A program made the translations under genes and the position numbers. Shown one piece after another: positions 28,536 to 36,875 of a stretch of DNA of 64,000 nt. Source of the DNA: Methylocystaceae bacterium UBA5192 (lineage in GTDB: Bacteria > Pseudomonadota > Alphaproteobacteria > Rhizobiales > Beijerinckiaceae); NCBI GenBank assembly GCA_002412985.1, contig DHWC01000036.1:15078-79077 (forward strand), given 5' to 3'. The notes below the pieces were generated by a model, which worked only from the letters and a program-made list of their open reading frames with translations, did not search any database and was not told where the DNA came from. Numbering within the stretch: position 1 is the stretch's first letter; every line of letters begins with the position of its first letter.

Positions 28536-28560
28536 AACGTTTAAACCTGTAAAGCGTTCC
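28536..28560 (-). promoter_or_regulatory. EcfG-type general stress promoter
   Basis: On the minus strand GGAAC at 28560-28556, a 16-base spacer and CGTT at 28539-28536, an exact match to the EcfG consensus of alphaproteobacteria. Transcription would start near 28528, about 58 bases before the NepR-like start codon. Confidence 0.7.
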
Positions 28561-29338
28561 CTTAAGGGTTAAAAATACATAAGTTATTGATAATAAAATA
28601 ATTTTATTGTCTTATAAACAGTCCTAACCATTCTTTAGACAAAAAATCCTCTTTATTCATTGTACACTTGATGAATGCTTACAAAGGAACAATAGCTTTA
28701 TAAGCAGCGCTAAGTGAGGGCTGACCTAGCTCAATCCTAAGCGATGATTATCCCTTGGCTTGAGCCTAGAAGGTTGCAAATAGGCTTTGGCTCGCGGGGG
28801 AATAAAAATAATTAGTCATGAATGGGGTGAGAGCAGAGCAAATTATTTTTTCTCAATATCAGCAAAAAACTTATTAAATGCTTGGTTATTTATTAAATTA
28901 ATCAATATATTTTTGAATGAGTTCGATAAAATATAAAATCATATTTCAAGATAAGAAACTGCACGATGTTTAACATTTTAAAGGATCTGCGTATCGGTCA
29001 GTCTAATATGCGAAGCGCATTGGCGCGATAGCTTGTAAGAATGTTTTATTGTCAGTTGACCCACTAATAGTGAATTATTACCGGCTTTTTTGATTATCAG
29101 CTATTAAGATGATTGTAAGTTGACATTTTAGTCAACCTTGCAGAAGGGAGATATACTCCTAGTCTGAAGTATTTTTTTATTTTATTTTATTTTTCCTATT
29201 GTTTAATTTATCTTATTATTATATTTAATCGTGTATTCGGGTTTGAGAATAGTTTTTATTATTGACGCTTAATTAACTTTTTAATTTTTGACGTCAGTTT
29301 TCCCCCGAGTTATTTTAGATAAATACCAAGGTAAACTT
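28561..29338. other. Long AT-rich gap before the H-NS-like gene
   Basis: About 780 bases without a believable gene. Stretches of nearly pure A/T (28835-28960 and 29160-29290) are the kind of DNA that H-NS-type proteins bind. A small inverted pair GTTGAC/GTCAAC lies near 29120-29137, and AGCCTA/TAGGCT near 28760-28785. No terminator-like structure was seen. The promoter of the next gene must be within the last 200 bases. Confidence 0.4.
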
Positions 29339-30166
29339 ATGAAAAATTCTAATCGGTTGTTTGCGAGAGCTTACAAGTCGAGATCAGCTAAATTACTCAA
29401 CGCTCCATTCCACCCAAGTCTCATACAAACAGAAAATGTGGAGCTAAAAAGTGATTCGAGAAGCGTTTCGGATCGCATTGTCTCTGATCGACGAACCAGC
29501 GAGATACATAAAGAAGCCCACGCAATATTTAGTACGCATAAGTCAGATCAACAGTCGCGCCTAAGCCAAATGTCAGACGCCAGCGACTCTTCGGCAGGGG
29601 GGCGCATTCTGCCTTGCCTCTTAGAAACAAAAGCTTCAGAGAGTTTAGAGGCGGAAGACAAGTCGAATTTAAAAACGCTAAAAATCGCGGCAAAGTCGGT
29701 TAAAAAACTACCGAGAAATAAACCCGCTCTTTCAACTGTTAATAGGCCGTTACGTCCCGTAAGGGCTCAATATGTCGAAGATTTTAGGAGTTATGCGGTG
29801 AGTGAAGAATTTGCAAATTTGTCTGATCTTGAAATCCTATCAATGATCGAACGCGCGCATCGTGAAATTGCGCGCCGCAAAGACGCGGGTAAAGTAAATT
29901 TGCGAGCTGAAATTGAAGCTAAACTCGCTAAAGCCGGCCTAGATCTGGGCGACTTATTTCCTGATACGGCTAAGAAGGGGCGTAAACCAGGTAAGGCGAC
30001 AACTGGTGACGGAGAGAAAGCCTCAATCGTTAAGTATAAGGATCATGTTTCCGGAGATACCTGGTCAGGTAGAGGCGCTCATCCACCACAATGGGTTAAA
30101 ATGATTATGACCCAGAGAAACTGGACAGTTGATCAATTTAAACAATCTGGCGAATATGATGCGTGA
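29339..30166 (+). CDS. H-NS-type nucleoid protein with long N-terminal extension
   Basis: A 275-residue protein whose last 115 residues resemble rhizobial H-NS/HvrA proteins: a coiled region (LSDLEILSMIERAHREIARRK, about 162-182) and the DNA-binding C terminus KYKDHVSGDTWSGRGAHPPQW (TWSGRG core, about 232-253). Known family members are about 100 residues. The 155 residues before it are polar, basic and low-complexity, probably disordered. I chose ATG 29339 over TTG 29288 because AAGGT lies upstream. The gene sits in AT-rich DNA and ends at a good terminator. H-NS proteins silence AT-rich DNA, so it may regulate this region. Confidence 0.8.
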   Translation: MKNSNRLFARAYKSRSAKLLNAPFHPSLIQTENVELKSDSRSVSDRIVSDRRTSEIHKEAHAIFSTHKSDQQSRLSQMSDASDSSAGGRILPCLLETKASESLEAEDKSNLKTLKIAAKSVKKLPRNKPALSTVNRPLRPVRAQYVEDFRSYAVSEEFANLSDLEILSMIERAHREIARRKDAGKVNLRAEIEAKLAKAGLDLGDLFPDTAKKGRKPGKATTGDGEKASIVKYKDHVSGDTWSGRGAHPPQWVKMIMTQRNWTVDQFKQSGEYDA

Positions 30167-30209
30167 TTGCTAAGTCAATCAAGGATCTACAACCAATCAA
30201 ATTTGTAAG

Positions 30210-30238
30210 CCGGAGAGGTTATGCTCTCCGGTTTTTTT
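30210..30238 (+). terminator. Terminator of the H-NS-like gene
   Basis: Eight-pair stem (30210-30217 with 30224-30231), six-base loop, then seven T. Confidence 0.92.
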
Positions 30239-30429
30239 AATGAATTACTCAAAATTGACTAATAGATAATTTTGAATTTGAGCTCTATTACCCAAGGTTA
30301 AAGCCTAGGCAGTATGAATTGTATTCAAGAATTTAAAAAATAGCCATGTAGAGTATCAAATGTAGGAGTTGACCTAATTTAGGTTAAAAGTAATAAGAGC
30401 ATCATTGTCTGTTGCTAAACGAGTTCGCT

Positions 30430-31074
30430 ATGAGAATATTTCTTATCTTGATCCTTTTTGGCGCCGCCGTAGCGGGATATATTTTTTCTAATAGTAATAA
30501 CCCAAGCATACAAAAGCTTGAGACAACAATAGAGTCGTCCAAGCTTGGCGACAAAGCGAAATCTATGGTTGAGGCTGTGCGGACGCCTAAAAGCCCGGAA
30601 TGTAGAAAGCTGCTTAAAAACATCGAAGATAAAACAACGGCAACAGTTCAACATATTTCCACTGAAGGACATGAAGTTTTACTTGATCATGCCCCAACTA
30701 AATCATCTATTTCGCTGGACTGTTCTAATCCTGCTAGAATGTCTTTGACTTTTATATCAAAGGACACTGAGCCGGCAGCTGAATGGTATAAAGTTATCGC
30801 CTCAGCAAGCGACATGCTCGTTAACAAGGAGCCCGCAGCGATTATTGAAGCAGTAAAAAAATGTTTGGTTGCAGCAAAAAGTGCATCCACAACATCTGCA
30901 GAAAAGGAAATTTCAGGAATTGATGTAGATTGTTCGTTGCCCGAAAAAGATGAATCGGGATTGCTTGTGGCTATATTCCCTGCAAATCCGAAAGAATCTG
31001 ATGCAGGGGAAACAGAACCTCAGCGATTAGAGGTAAAAAAAGATAAGAAGCAAAAAGGCCATACTCATAAATAG
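30430..31074 (+). CDS. Membrane-anchored or exported protein of unknown function
   Basis: A 214-residue protein with an N-terminal hydrophobic segment (FLILILFGAAVAGYIF) that is either an uncleaved anchor or a signal peptide. The rest is hydrophilic, with four cysteines (in PECRKLL, SLDCSNP, KKCLVAA and DVDCSLP) that could form two disulfides in the periplasm, and a strongly basic C terminus rich in Lys and His. The frame is open from TTG 30412; ATG 30430 is better. I recognise no family. Confidence 0.6.
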   Translation: MRIFLILILFGAAVAGYIFSNSNNPSIQKLETTIESSKLGDKAKSMVEAVRTPKSPECRKLLKNIEDKTTATVQHISTEGHEVLLDHAPTKSSISLDCSNPARMSLTFISKDTEPAAEWYKVIASASDMLVNKEPAAIIEAVKKCLVAAKSASTTSAEKEISGIDVDCSLPEKDESGLLVAIFPANPKESDAGETEPQRLEVKKDKKQKGHTHK

Positions 31075-31456
31075 AAAATTCTTTGGCCTCTACTTTAATA
31101 CGGCTATCAGCTAAAGCGTCCTAAAAAAATCATTCCTGAAAAATCAAGAAGTCAGTTGTATTGATTTTTCGAATTCAATTTTAGCGAATTAAAATTGGTT
31201 TACTTGATGTGTCTATAAAGCATTTTTTGTAAATGAAATTCTTTAGGCGTTAAAGCCTGCGTTTTACAATATTCGAGTTGTCCGAAGTCTCTCAGGGGTT
31301 ATCTAAGCTATATTCTTGAATTGTGATGCCAGAAGTGCAGGGCGTTCCCTTAATTGAAGGGGCGCAAAATAAAAAACAGCTAAGCAAGTGATATTTGCTT
31401 ATATATAAACATTATACTTGCCTAATTTTCTGCCCAGGACAGAGAGCGCTCCTCCT
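31075..31456. other. AT-rich gap with one hairpin
   Basis: No gene seen. A hairpin with one bulge (GCGTTCCCTT with AAGGGGCGC) lies at 31342-31364 and is followed by A rather than T on the plus strand, so it is not an obvious terminator for the upstream gene. Confidence 0.4.
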
Positions 31457-31474
31457 ATGTGCGCTAGCGCACAT
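31457..31474. promoter_or_regulatory. Perfect 18-base palindrome, possible operator
   Basis: ATGTGCGCTAGCGCACAT reads the same on both strands. It lies 52 bases before the start of the next gene and is GC-rich within AT-rich surroundings. No regulator can be named. Confidence 0.45.
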
Positions 31475-31493
31475 CCACCGCAATATCCTTAAG

Positions 31494-31508
31494 TTAAATA
31501 TTGTTTAA
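31494..31508 (+). promoter_or_regulatory. Exact CtrA consensus TTAA-N7-TTAA
   Basis: TTAA at 31494-31497 and 31505-31508 with seven bases between, followed by CC. It is only 17 bases before the chosen start codon, too close for classical activation of that start, so it may repress, serve another transcript or be a chance match in AT-rich DNA. Confidence 0.25.
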
Positions 31509-31525
31509 CCATGAGGGATATCACA

Positions 31526-31723
31526 ATGAGCTACTATTCAGATGCCACGTCAAATTATGCGTCAATTCGCCGTCAGTTTAAAGTTTCCCTAGCTTTGATC
31601 GTTGCTATGGCCTTAGCAGCCTTTATTCTTGGTTTCTGCCTGCCGGTCAGTTCGCATGTGACTGTGGTGGATAACCAGCAGGAAACGCTCTCTATCGGTC
31701 GCCTTGTAGATCTAAATCAGTAA
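31526..31723 (+). CDS. Small single-pass membrane protein, unknown
   Basis: A 65-residue protein: polar N terminus (MSYYSDATSNYASIRRQ), one transmembrane segment about residues 20-43 (SLALIVAMALAAFILGFCL) and a short polar tail. ATG 31526 is chosen over ATG 31511 because AGGGA lies eight bases before it. No family recognised. Confidence 0.55.
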   Translation: MSYYSDATSNYASIRRQFKVSLALIVAMALAAFILGFCLPVSSHVTVVDNQQETLSIGRLVDLNQ

Positions 31724-31831
31724 AAGACGAGGAACCGGATGATTAATGAGATTCAGTTCAATTGAAGAGACCTATTAAAACTGTTTTATTCAGTTTTTAT
31801 AGCGAATTTAAGCAACGGTCGACAGGGGTTT

Positions 31832-32398
31832 TTAAAAATAAGGCCAGAGAAATCCGCGCTTTTTTTGGGCGGACAGATTTAAGTTCGCCAATCCTTCTTC
31901 AAATTGTTTGCCGATCATTTTATCCCTTGAAATGAGCAGGTTAAAAAATTTAGAGACAAAAGTATCTCTGCCTGTGATGGACCAAACGACCACTGTTTTT
32001 GCGCCGCCTGAGTTTTCAGCGGGACTTAATGAAAAGATGACTTCATTATTGCTCTTAAAGGGGTGAAGGAGATCAAGATTAAATCGGATCTCTTTATAGG
32101 GGATGCCTTCGATAAGCGTCATAGAGCCGGTACCGGCTTTTTTGCTGTCTGACCATTGAATTTGAGCATCGCGTCCGACAGTATTTTTACTATATGAGAT
32201 CTGCGCTGTCGCATCGCTTTCGGCCCATGGCGACCAATCCTTCCAATTTTTAAGATCATTAATTAAGCTAAAAACTTTTTTTGGCTGTGCGTTGATGACA
32301 GCTGATCTTTTTACAATAAATCTCTCTGGTTGTACGACGACAAAAACTGCGATCGCCGCAAGCAAAAAATATAGGAATATTAGAAATTCGCCTGTCAT
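31832..32398 (-). CDS. SRPBCC (START-like) domain protein with membrane anchor
   Basis: A 188-residue protein with one N-terminal transmembrane segment (residues 4-22) and an SRPBCC, polyketide-cyclase-like domain. Visible are RSAVINAQPKKVFSLINDLKNWKDWSPWAE, which is the classic start of such domains, and the C-terminal long helix around KMIGKQFEEGLANL. These domains bind hydrophobic ligands in a deep pocket; the function is unknown. It stands alone and is divergent from the region before the (A/G)WVW-repeat gene. Confidence 0.82.
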   Translation of the reverse strand: MTGEFLIFLYFLLAAIAVFVVVQPERFIVKRSAVINAQPKKVFSLINDLKNWKDWSPWAESDATAQISYSKNTVGRDAQIQWSDSKKAGTGSMTLIEGIPYKEIRFNLDLLHPFKSNNEVIFSLSPAENSGGAKTVVVWSITGRDTFVSKFFNLLISRDKMIGKQFEEGLANLNLSAQKKRGFLWPYF

Positions 32399-32945
32399 TT
32401 TTTCAATCCATATGGAGTTATGGGCGGAAAGTATGATTTAATTATAAGAGTTTTCTTCCTAGCACGGACACGTAAAATAATTACATTTTAACTGTGTGTT
32501 TTGTCTATGTGACAAAGCGTCCATAAATTTTTTATTTAAATGATGCATTGTTTTAACGAAAAAGGGAATGCTGAAGCAACTGAGAGTAAAAAATAGATAA
32601 TTGATCCTCGGTCTATTATTAGAATTATACGAGTTACCAAGCGACAATAATTTTTACAAATAGTCGTTGTGTTTTTATCGCTTGAGCGGCTGTATCGCAA
32701 CAATTCAAGCTTTACAAAAATTATTGATTTAAATTCAAGTGATAGACTTAATTTCAAAATCCATTCAAAAATGCTTTACGTCAAATAAATCATATTATTG
32801 CCACAATTTATAAGCCTCCGCTCATTCGATATTTGGATGAAGGCAACTATTGTGAAAGGTTTATGGGGTTTACTCTACTTTGATCGTTTTTGGCGCTTGC
32901 GCCAAATGAACGAGATTGTTCCTAGTAGCGTAAGTGAGTTGCGTC
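32399..32945. other. AT-rich gap and an alternative upstream frame
   Basis: No independent gene that I trust. A frame at 32798-33001 (67 codons) reads smoothly and overlaps the start of the (A/G)WVW-repeat gene in another phase. Its end lies in a run of T (32963-32970), where a one-base change would join the two. It may be the true N terminus of that protein; see findings. Confidence 0.35.
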
Positions 32946-33482
32946 ATGCTGAAGATGGAGCGTTTTTTTTCTTTTTTCGCATTTATGCGGCGGCATTCTA
33001 ATGCATCACTGCCATACCCACAGGCTTGGGTATGGCAAGAATATCAAGCTCGGTTTACACAAACTGACTTTGAACTTGTAATGTTACATCAGCCGCCCAT
33101 ACCTATGGCATGGGTATGGTGTCATTATCGCGCAGAATTTCTTCAAACGGCTGAAGAACAGTGGCTGGTAAAGACGCCAGGTCCATCTGCCTGGGTTTGG
33201 ACGGCCTACCGTGATAAATTGTTTCAATCCGATGCTGAACATGCAGCATTGAATGCGCCGCCAGTTCCTATGGGATGGGTCTGGAGCTATTATCGCGGCG
33301 AACTTTCTCAATCCAGCTTAGAAAAAGAACAGCTGGGTAGACACGCGCGATCTAATAACACTGTTGTTGAATTCCCTAGGAAGGCTTCTCAGTTTTATCC
33401 GCAACATATAGCCGCTTCATTAGCGGTTGGGTTCACTGGTCTTGTGCTTCTTTTCCAGGCGGTTGTCATGAATAGCCTATAA
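32946..33482 (+). CDS. Four-repeat (A/G)WVW membrane protein, unrecognised family
   Basis: A 178-residue protein with four tandem units of 27-28 residues. Each begins AWVW (GWVW in the fourth), then x2-Y-(R/Q), later Q(T/S)...E, and the first three end in a proline-rich PP or PG joint. Units begin at 33024, 33108, 33189 and 33273 (residues 27, 55, 82 and 110). A hydrophobic segment near residues 151-173 ends the protein, suggesting a tail anchor with the repeats in the cytoplasm. I recognise no known domain; the Trp-Val-Trp core suggests a small repeated peptide- or carbohydrate-contacting fold, but this is guesswork. The start is uncertain: ATG 32946, ATG 32955 or GTG 32934, none with a good ribosome binding site. 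Confidence 0.7.
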   Translation: MLKMERFFSFFAFMRRHSNASLPYPQAWVWQEYQARFTQTDFELVMLHQPPIPMAWVWCHYRAEFLQTAEEQWLVKTPGPSAWVWTAYRDKLFQSDAEHAALNAPPVPMGWVWSYYRGELSQSSLEKEQLGRHARSNNTVVEFPRKASQFYPQHIAASLAVGFTGLVLLFQAVVMNSL

Positions 33483-33512
33483 TAGCTTTGGGCTTAGGAC
33501 TGACTATTTTGG

Positions 33513-33531
33513 GCGCCTCTTAGGCGTTTTT
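33513..33531 (+). terminator. Short terminator after the repeat protein
   Basis: Five-pair stem (33514-33518 with 33522-33526) extended by a G-U pair, three-base loop, then TTTTT. Confidence 0.55.
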
Positions 33532-33743
33532 ATCCCCGCTGCTTATTTGGCATGGAGAGATGCGACCTAAGGAGCCAGTTTCTGCAACAGAACAATTTTT
33601 TGTTATAATTTTGATCCAGAAAGAGCGTTTAGATGGGTTGATTGCTCTTTTCGCATTTCAATAGGATCGGCAACAAAATATTGTATTGATGCAGCAGGCA
33701 TATTTTAAAAAATATGTCTGCAAAATTTTATAGCTATTTAAAT

Positions 33744-33769
33744 AAAAAAGGCGGCTAAACAGCCGCCTT
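33744..33769 (-). terminator. Terminator of rplM-rpsI
   Basis: Nine-pair stem (33748-33756 with 33761-33769) and a four-base loop; on the minus strand a T run follows (33744-33749). The other strand also has a short T run, so it may work both ways. Confidence 0.88.
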
Positions 33770-33805
33770 TTGTTTTGTTGTTGCGAGAGGCTAATTTTAT
33801 ACTGA

Positions 33806-34285
33806 TTAGCGCTTCGAGAATTGGAAACTGCGACGGGCTTTTTTCTTGCCGTATTTTTTACGTTCAACCACACGCGAGTCGCGGGTAAGAAAGCCTTCTT
33901 TCTTTAATGGCGTGCGTAGTTCTGGTTCGTAATTTGTGAGCGCCTTAGCTAAACCATGGCGCACCGCGCCGGCTTGGCCAGATAATCCGCCGCCAGCTAC
34001 GGAAACTACAAGGTCATATTGCCCATGACGCTTAACAACTACCAGGGGCTGCTGAAGAATCATGCGCAATACAGGACGTGCAAAATACACTGCGATATCG
34101 CGTCCATTGACAGTAACTTTGCCTGAGCCAGGCTTAATCCAGACTCGAGCCACGGCGTTTTTACGCTTTCCAGTCGCGTAAGCGCGACCGTATTTATCTA
34201 GTTTCTGAACATAGCGCGGAGCGTCGGATACGCCTGCGGCTTGATTGAGGTCGGACAGTGAGGAAAGGGTCTCGGCCATGATCAA
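33806..34285 (-). CDS. rpsI: Small ribosomal subunit protein uS9
   Basis: A 159-residue ribosomal protein. The domain starts near [41 protein letters not shown] and the basic C-terminal tail ending FQFSKR, which reaches the P-site tRNA, are intact. The extra 30 N-terminal residues are usual in alphaproteobacteria. Its ATG overlaps the rplM stop by four bases. Confidence 0.97.
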   Translation of the reverse strand: MIMAETLSSLSDLNQAAGVSDAPRYVQKLDKYGRAYATGKRKNAVARVWIKPGSGKVTVNGRDIAVYFARPVLRMILQQPLVVVKRHGQYDLVVSVAGGGLSGQAGAVRHGLAKALTNYEPELRTPLKKEGFLTRDSRVVERKKYGKKKARRSFQFSKR

Positions 34286-34752
34286 GCGCTCCGGACGTTC
34301 TTAGTGTTAAGGGCGGCAACGTTCAGCGTTGCAGGGTTTTGAGCGGTGTGTGGATGCTCTGAGCCCTTATAGACGCGAAGATTACTAAGCTGTTGACGGC
34401 CCAGTGGACCGCGGGGAAGCATGCGTTGAACCGCCTTTTCGAGAATGCGCTCAGGGAAACGGCCCTCGAGAATAAATTTTGCGGAGCGTTCTTTGATCCC
34501 GCCTGGATAGCCAGTGTGATGGTAGTAAACTTTCTGATCGCGTTTGCGGCCAGTTAAGACAACCTTATCAGCGTTGATAACAATGATATTATCGCCGTCG
34601 TCCATATGCGGCGTGAAGCTCGCTTTATGTTTGCCGCGAAGGCGTAGCGCAATGATTGAGGCTAATCGCCCAACAACGAGGCCGGATGCATCAATGAGCA
34701 CCCATTTTTTTTCGATGTCGGCGGGTTTCGCCGAATAAGTCTTGCCATACAT
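34282..34752 (-). CDS. rplM: Large ribosomal subunit protein uL13
   Basis: A 156-residue ribosomal protein with the early [18 protein letters not shown] motif, then [27 protein letters not shown] and [15 protein letters not shown]. First gene of the conserved rplM-rpsI operon, coupled to rpsI by an ATGA overlap. A TATAAT box lies 76 bases upstream. Confidence 0.98.
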   Translation of the reverse strand: MYGKTYSAKPADIEKKWVLIDASGLVVGRLASIIALRLRGKHKASFTPHMDDGDNIIVINADKVVLTGRKRDQKVYYHHTGYPGGIKERSAKFILEGRFPERILEKAVQRMLPRGPLGRQQLSNLRVYKGSEHPHTAQNPATLNVAALNTKNVRSA

Positions 34753-34827
34753 AGGATGAAAATTCCGTCTGAACGAGGTGTCCGGATAGGGCGTGAATAA
34801 AGGAAGGTCGAAGAGAGGTCAAGCGCT

Positions 34828-34833
34828 ATTATA
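34828..34833 (-). promoter_or_regulatory. TATAAT -10 box for rplM-rpsI
   Basis: An exact TATAAT on the minus strand about 76 bases before the rplM start. No matching -35 hexamer at 16-18 bases could be found, so the assignment is tentative. An imperfect inverted repeat (TATACAC/GTGTATG) overlaps it. Confidence 0.4.
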
Positions 34834-34950
34834 CACATTTATTATTTACAAGTGTATGATAATAAAAGGTAATTACTAATACGGTAATCAGATACCTCAT
34901 AATAGAGGTCTCCCACCCTCAAACAGCCGCCTGACCTTTCTAAAACAAGC

Positions 34951-36255
34951 CTATTGATGCAAAGACTCCCCGTGCAACGCAATATCCAGACCCTCACGTT
35001 CATCGTCGCTATTCACCCGAAGCGAAGTAAATAGGGAAACAATTTTCAACGAAATCCATGTGCCAATCACGCACCAAACTATAGTGACGATTACGCCAAT
35101 TGCCTGCACTTGTAATTGATGCGTATCGCCCTCAATTAACCCTGCAACTCCTGGATCGCTGTCTGACGCTGTGACAAGCCGGGTCGCAAAGACCCCTGCT
35201 AGCAAGGTACCCATAATCCCGCCAATGCCATGAACGCCGAACACATCTAAGGTATCGTCGTAACGATAAAGATGTTTTGCTACAGTACAGAACCAGTAGC
35301 AGATGCAGCCGGCAATTAGGCCAATCACAACGCCATGCCAGGGTAAGACATAGCCCGAGGCAGGAGTAATTGTGCCGAGCCCGGCAACTGCGCCTGAGAT
35401 GACCCCCAAAACTGAGGGCTTACCACGCTGAATCCATTCTAGCGCACTCCATATTAGCGCTCCAGAACAAGCGGCTAGATGCGTCGCTACAATTGCAAAG
35501 ACAGCTCTTGAATTTGCCCCGAGCGCTGAGCCGCCATTAAAACCAAACCAGCCGACCCAGAGTAATCCTGTGCCAATAACGGCTAATGAGAGATCAAAGG
35601 GGGCTAAATTTTCTCTCCCGAACCCGACTCTGTTGCCCAACATCAAAGCTGCGACAAGACCGGCAACGCCCGCGTTAATATGGACGACTGTGCCGCCGGC
35701 AAAATCAAGTAAGCCTAGTTTTTGTAAGAACCCGCCCCCCCAGACCCAATGAGCAGAAGGCACATAAACGAGGAAGAGCCAGACGACGCAAAAAAGCATG
35801 AATGCTGAAAACTTCATGCGTTCCGCAACAGATCCACCGACCAATGCGCAGGTGATGACCGCAAAAGTCATTTGATAGGCCATGAAGAGAACTTCTGGAA
35901 TTGTTTTGGCGAAGGGACTAACGCTGTCGAGCTGCAAATCGCGAAGCAAAAAGCGCGACGTATCGCCGATCAATGCGCCTTCGCCGCAAAATGTCAGACT
36001 GTAAGCGGCAGCGATCCATAAAAGTGAGACAATCGCCGTAGCAATGAGACTTTGCGCCATAGTGGCCAAAATATTTTTTTTACGCACCATGCCGCTATAA
36101 AACAAAGCTAATCCTGGCAGCGTCATCATCAAAACTAGGGCTGTGGACGCGAGCATGAAAGCTGTGTCACCGCCGTTAAAAGCTGGTTGATCTTGAGCTA
36201 AAGCTGGGTTGATCAACAAACCAAGAATTAAAAAAGGCGCAATCAGCTTATGCAT
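34951..36255 (-). CDS. amtB: Ammonium transporter
   Basis: A trimeric ammonia/ammonium channel in the inner membrane, here with a signal peptide (HKLIAPFLILGLLINPALAQ) and eleven transmembrane helices. The twin histidines of the pore are in HINAGVAGLVAAL and VFGVHGIGGIMGT; the FCGEGALIGD region lines the entry. I chose ATG 36255 because it puts the signal peptide at the N terminus; ATG 36288 is possible. Most bacteria have glnK directly before amtB, but there is no PII gene here. A near-perfect inverted repeat lies about 120-150 bases upstream. Confidence 0.93.
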   Translation of the reverse strand: MHKLIAPFLILGLLINPALAQDQPAFNGGDTAFMLASTALVLMMTLPGLALFYSGMVRKKNILATMAQSLIATAIVSLLWIAAAYSLTFCGEGALIGDTSRFLLRDLQLDSVSPFAKTIPEVLFMAYQMTFAVITCALVGGSVAERMKFSAFMLFCVVWLFLVYVPSAHWVWGGGFLQKLGLLDFAGGTVVHINAGVAGLVAALMLGNRVGFGRENLAPFDLSLAVIGTGLLWVGWFGFNGGSALGANSRAVFAIVATHLAACSGALIWSALEWIQRGKPSVLGVISGAVAGLGTITPASGYVLPWHGVVIGLIAGCICYWFCTVAKHLYRYDDTLDVFGVHGIGGIMGTLLAGVFATRLVTASDSDPGVAGLIEGDTHQLQVQAIGVIVTIVWCVIGTWISLKIVSLFTSLRVNSDDEREGLDIALHGESLHQ

Positions 36256-36875
36256 TGAACGGCTCTCATCTGAGTTTTCATTAGCCAAATAAAAATTACG
36301 CTTTGTAAGCGTCCCGATCTGTCTAGACGGGAGGGCTCTCTGCCTTCTCTGACTAAAAAGTTAGCAAATTACTTTCGGCTGATTGCTTTAAATTAAAGCA
36401 GAGCCGATGCAATGCTCGTTATGTATTAAAAATAGGCATAAAATGATCAATAAATAGCCGATTAGCAAATTATCGCCTAATTAATAAGCTGAAACTCAAG
36501 GGCGCTTTCCGTTTACAATTATTAACTTCTAGCTGCTCCTAAATCAGCTATTCTCTAGCGCCGCAAGATAGGGATAGGCGCGCAGATCTTAGTTAAAATG
36601 GGGCTTTCATTGCAATCAAAGGAAGTAATTCAGTTTTTTCAAACAAAGCCTTGCTGCACTGGCAAATTAAACCAGCCTAAGAGCTATAGATTAAAATCCG
36701 TCGGTCGCAGGTGCGAAGAAGTTTTAGGGATTTACCAATTGCTGAATAAAGGGTGCTTGTCGCTCAGGAATAAAAATCGATAGCGATGATAGATCATTAT
36801 CATCATATTCATGGCTCAGTAGAGATTGACCTTGATAGATCTGATTAAGAGAATAGTGGGGCGGGGTAAAATTTT
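36256..36875. other. Gap between amtB and the aminopeptidase
   Basis: A divergent intergenic region without a credible gene; a 61-codon frame at 36598-36783 lacks a ribosome binding site. It holds the inverted repeat annotated at 36376-36406 and several AT tracts. No sigma-54 promoter (TGGCAC-N5-TTGC) could be found for amtB. Confidence 0.45.
36376..36406. promoter_or_regulatory. Nested inverted repeat upstream of amtB
   Basis: GCTTTAA, one A, TTAAAGC at 36385-36399 is a perfect interrupted palindrome; CGGCT (36376-36380) and AGCCG (36402-36406) form an outer pair. It could be an operator. It does not match the NtrC consensus. Confidence 0.4.

Noticed and set aside
31494..31508. CtrA activation of the 65-residue membrane protein
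   Set aside because: The site is too close to the start codon for activation, and such a match is expected by chance in AT-rich DNA; kept only as a low-confidence site.
36598..36783. 61-codon frame before the aminopeptidase
   Set aside because: No ribosome binding site or recognisable feature; likely chance in a non-coding gap.
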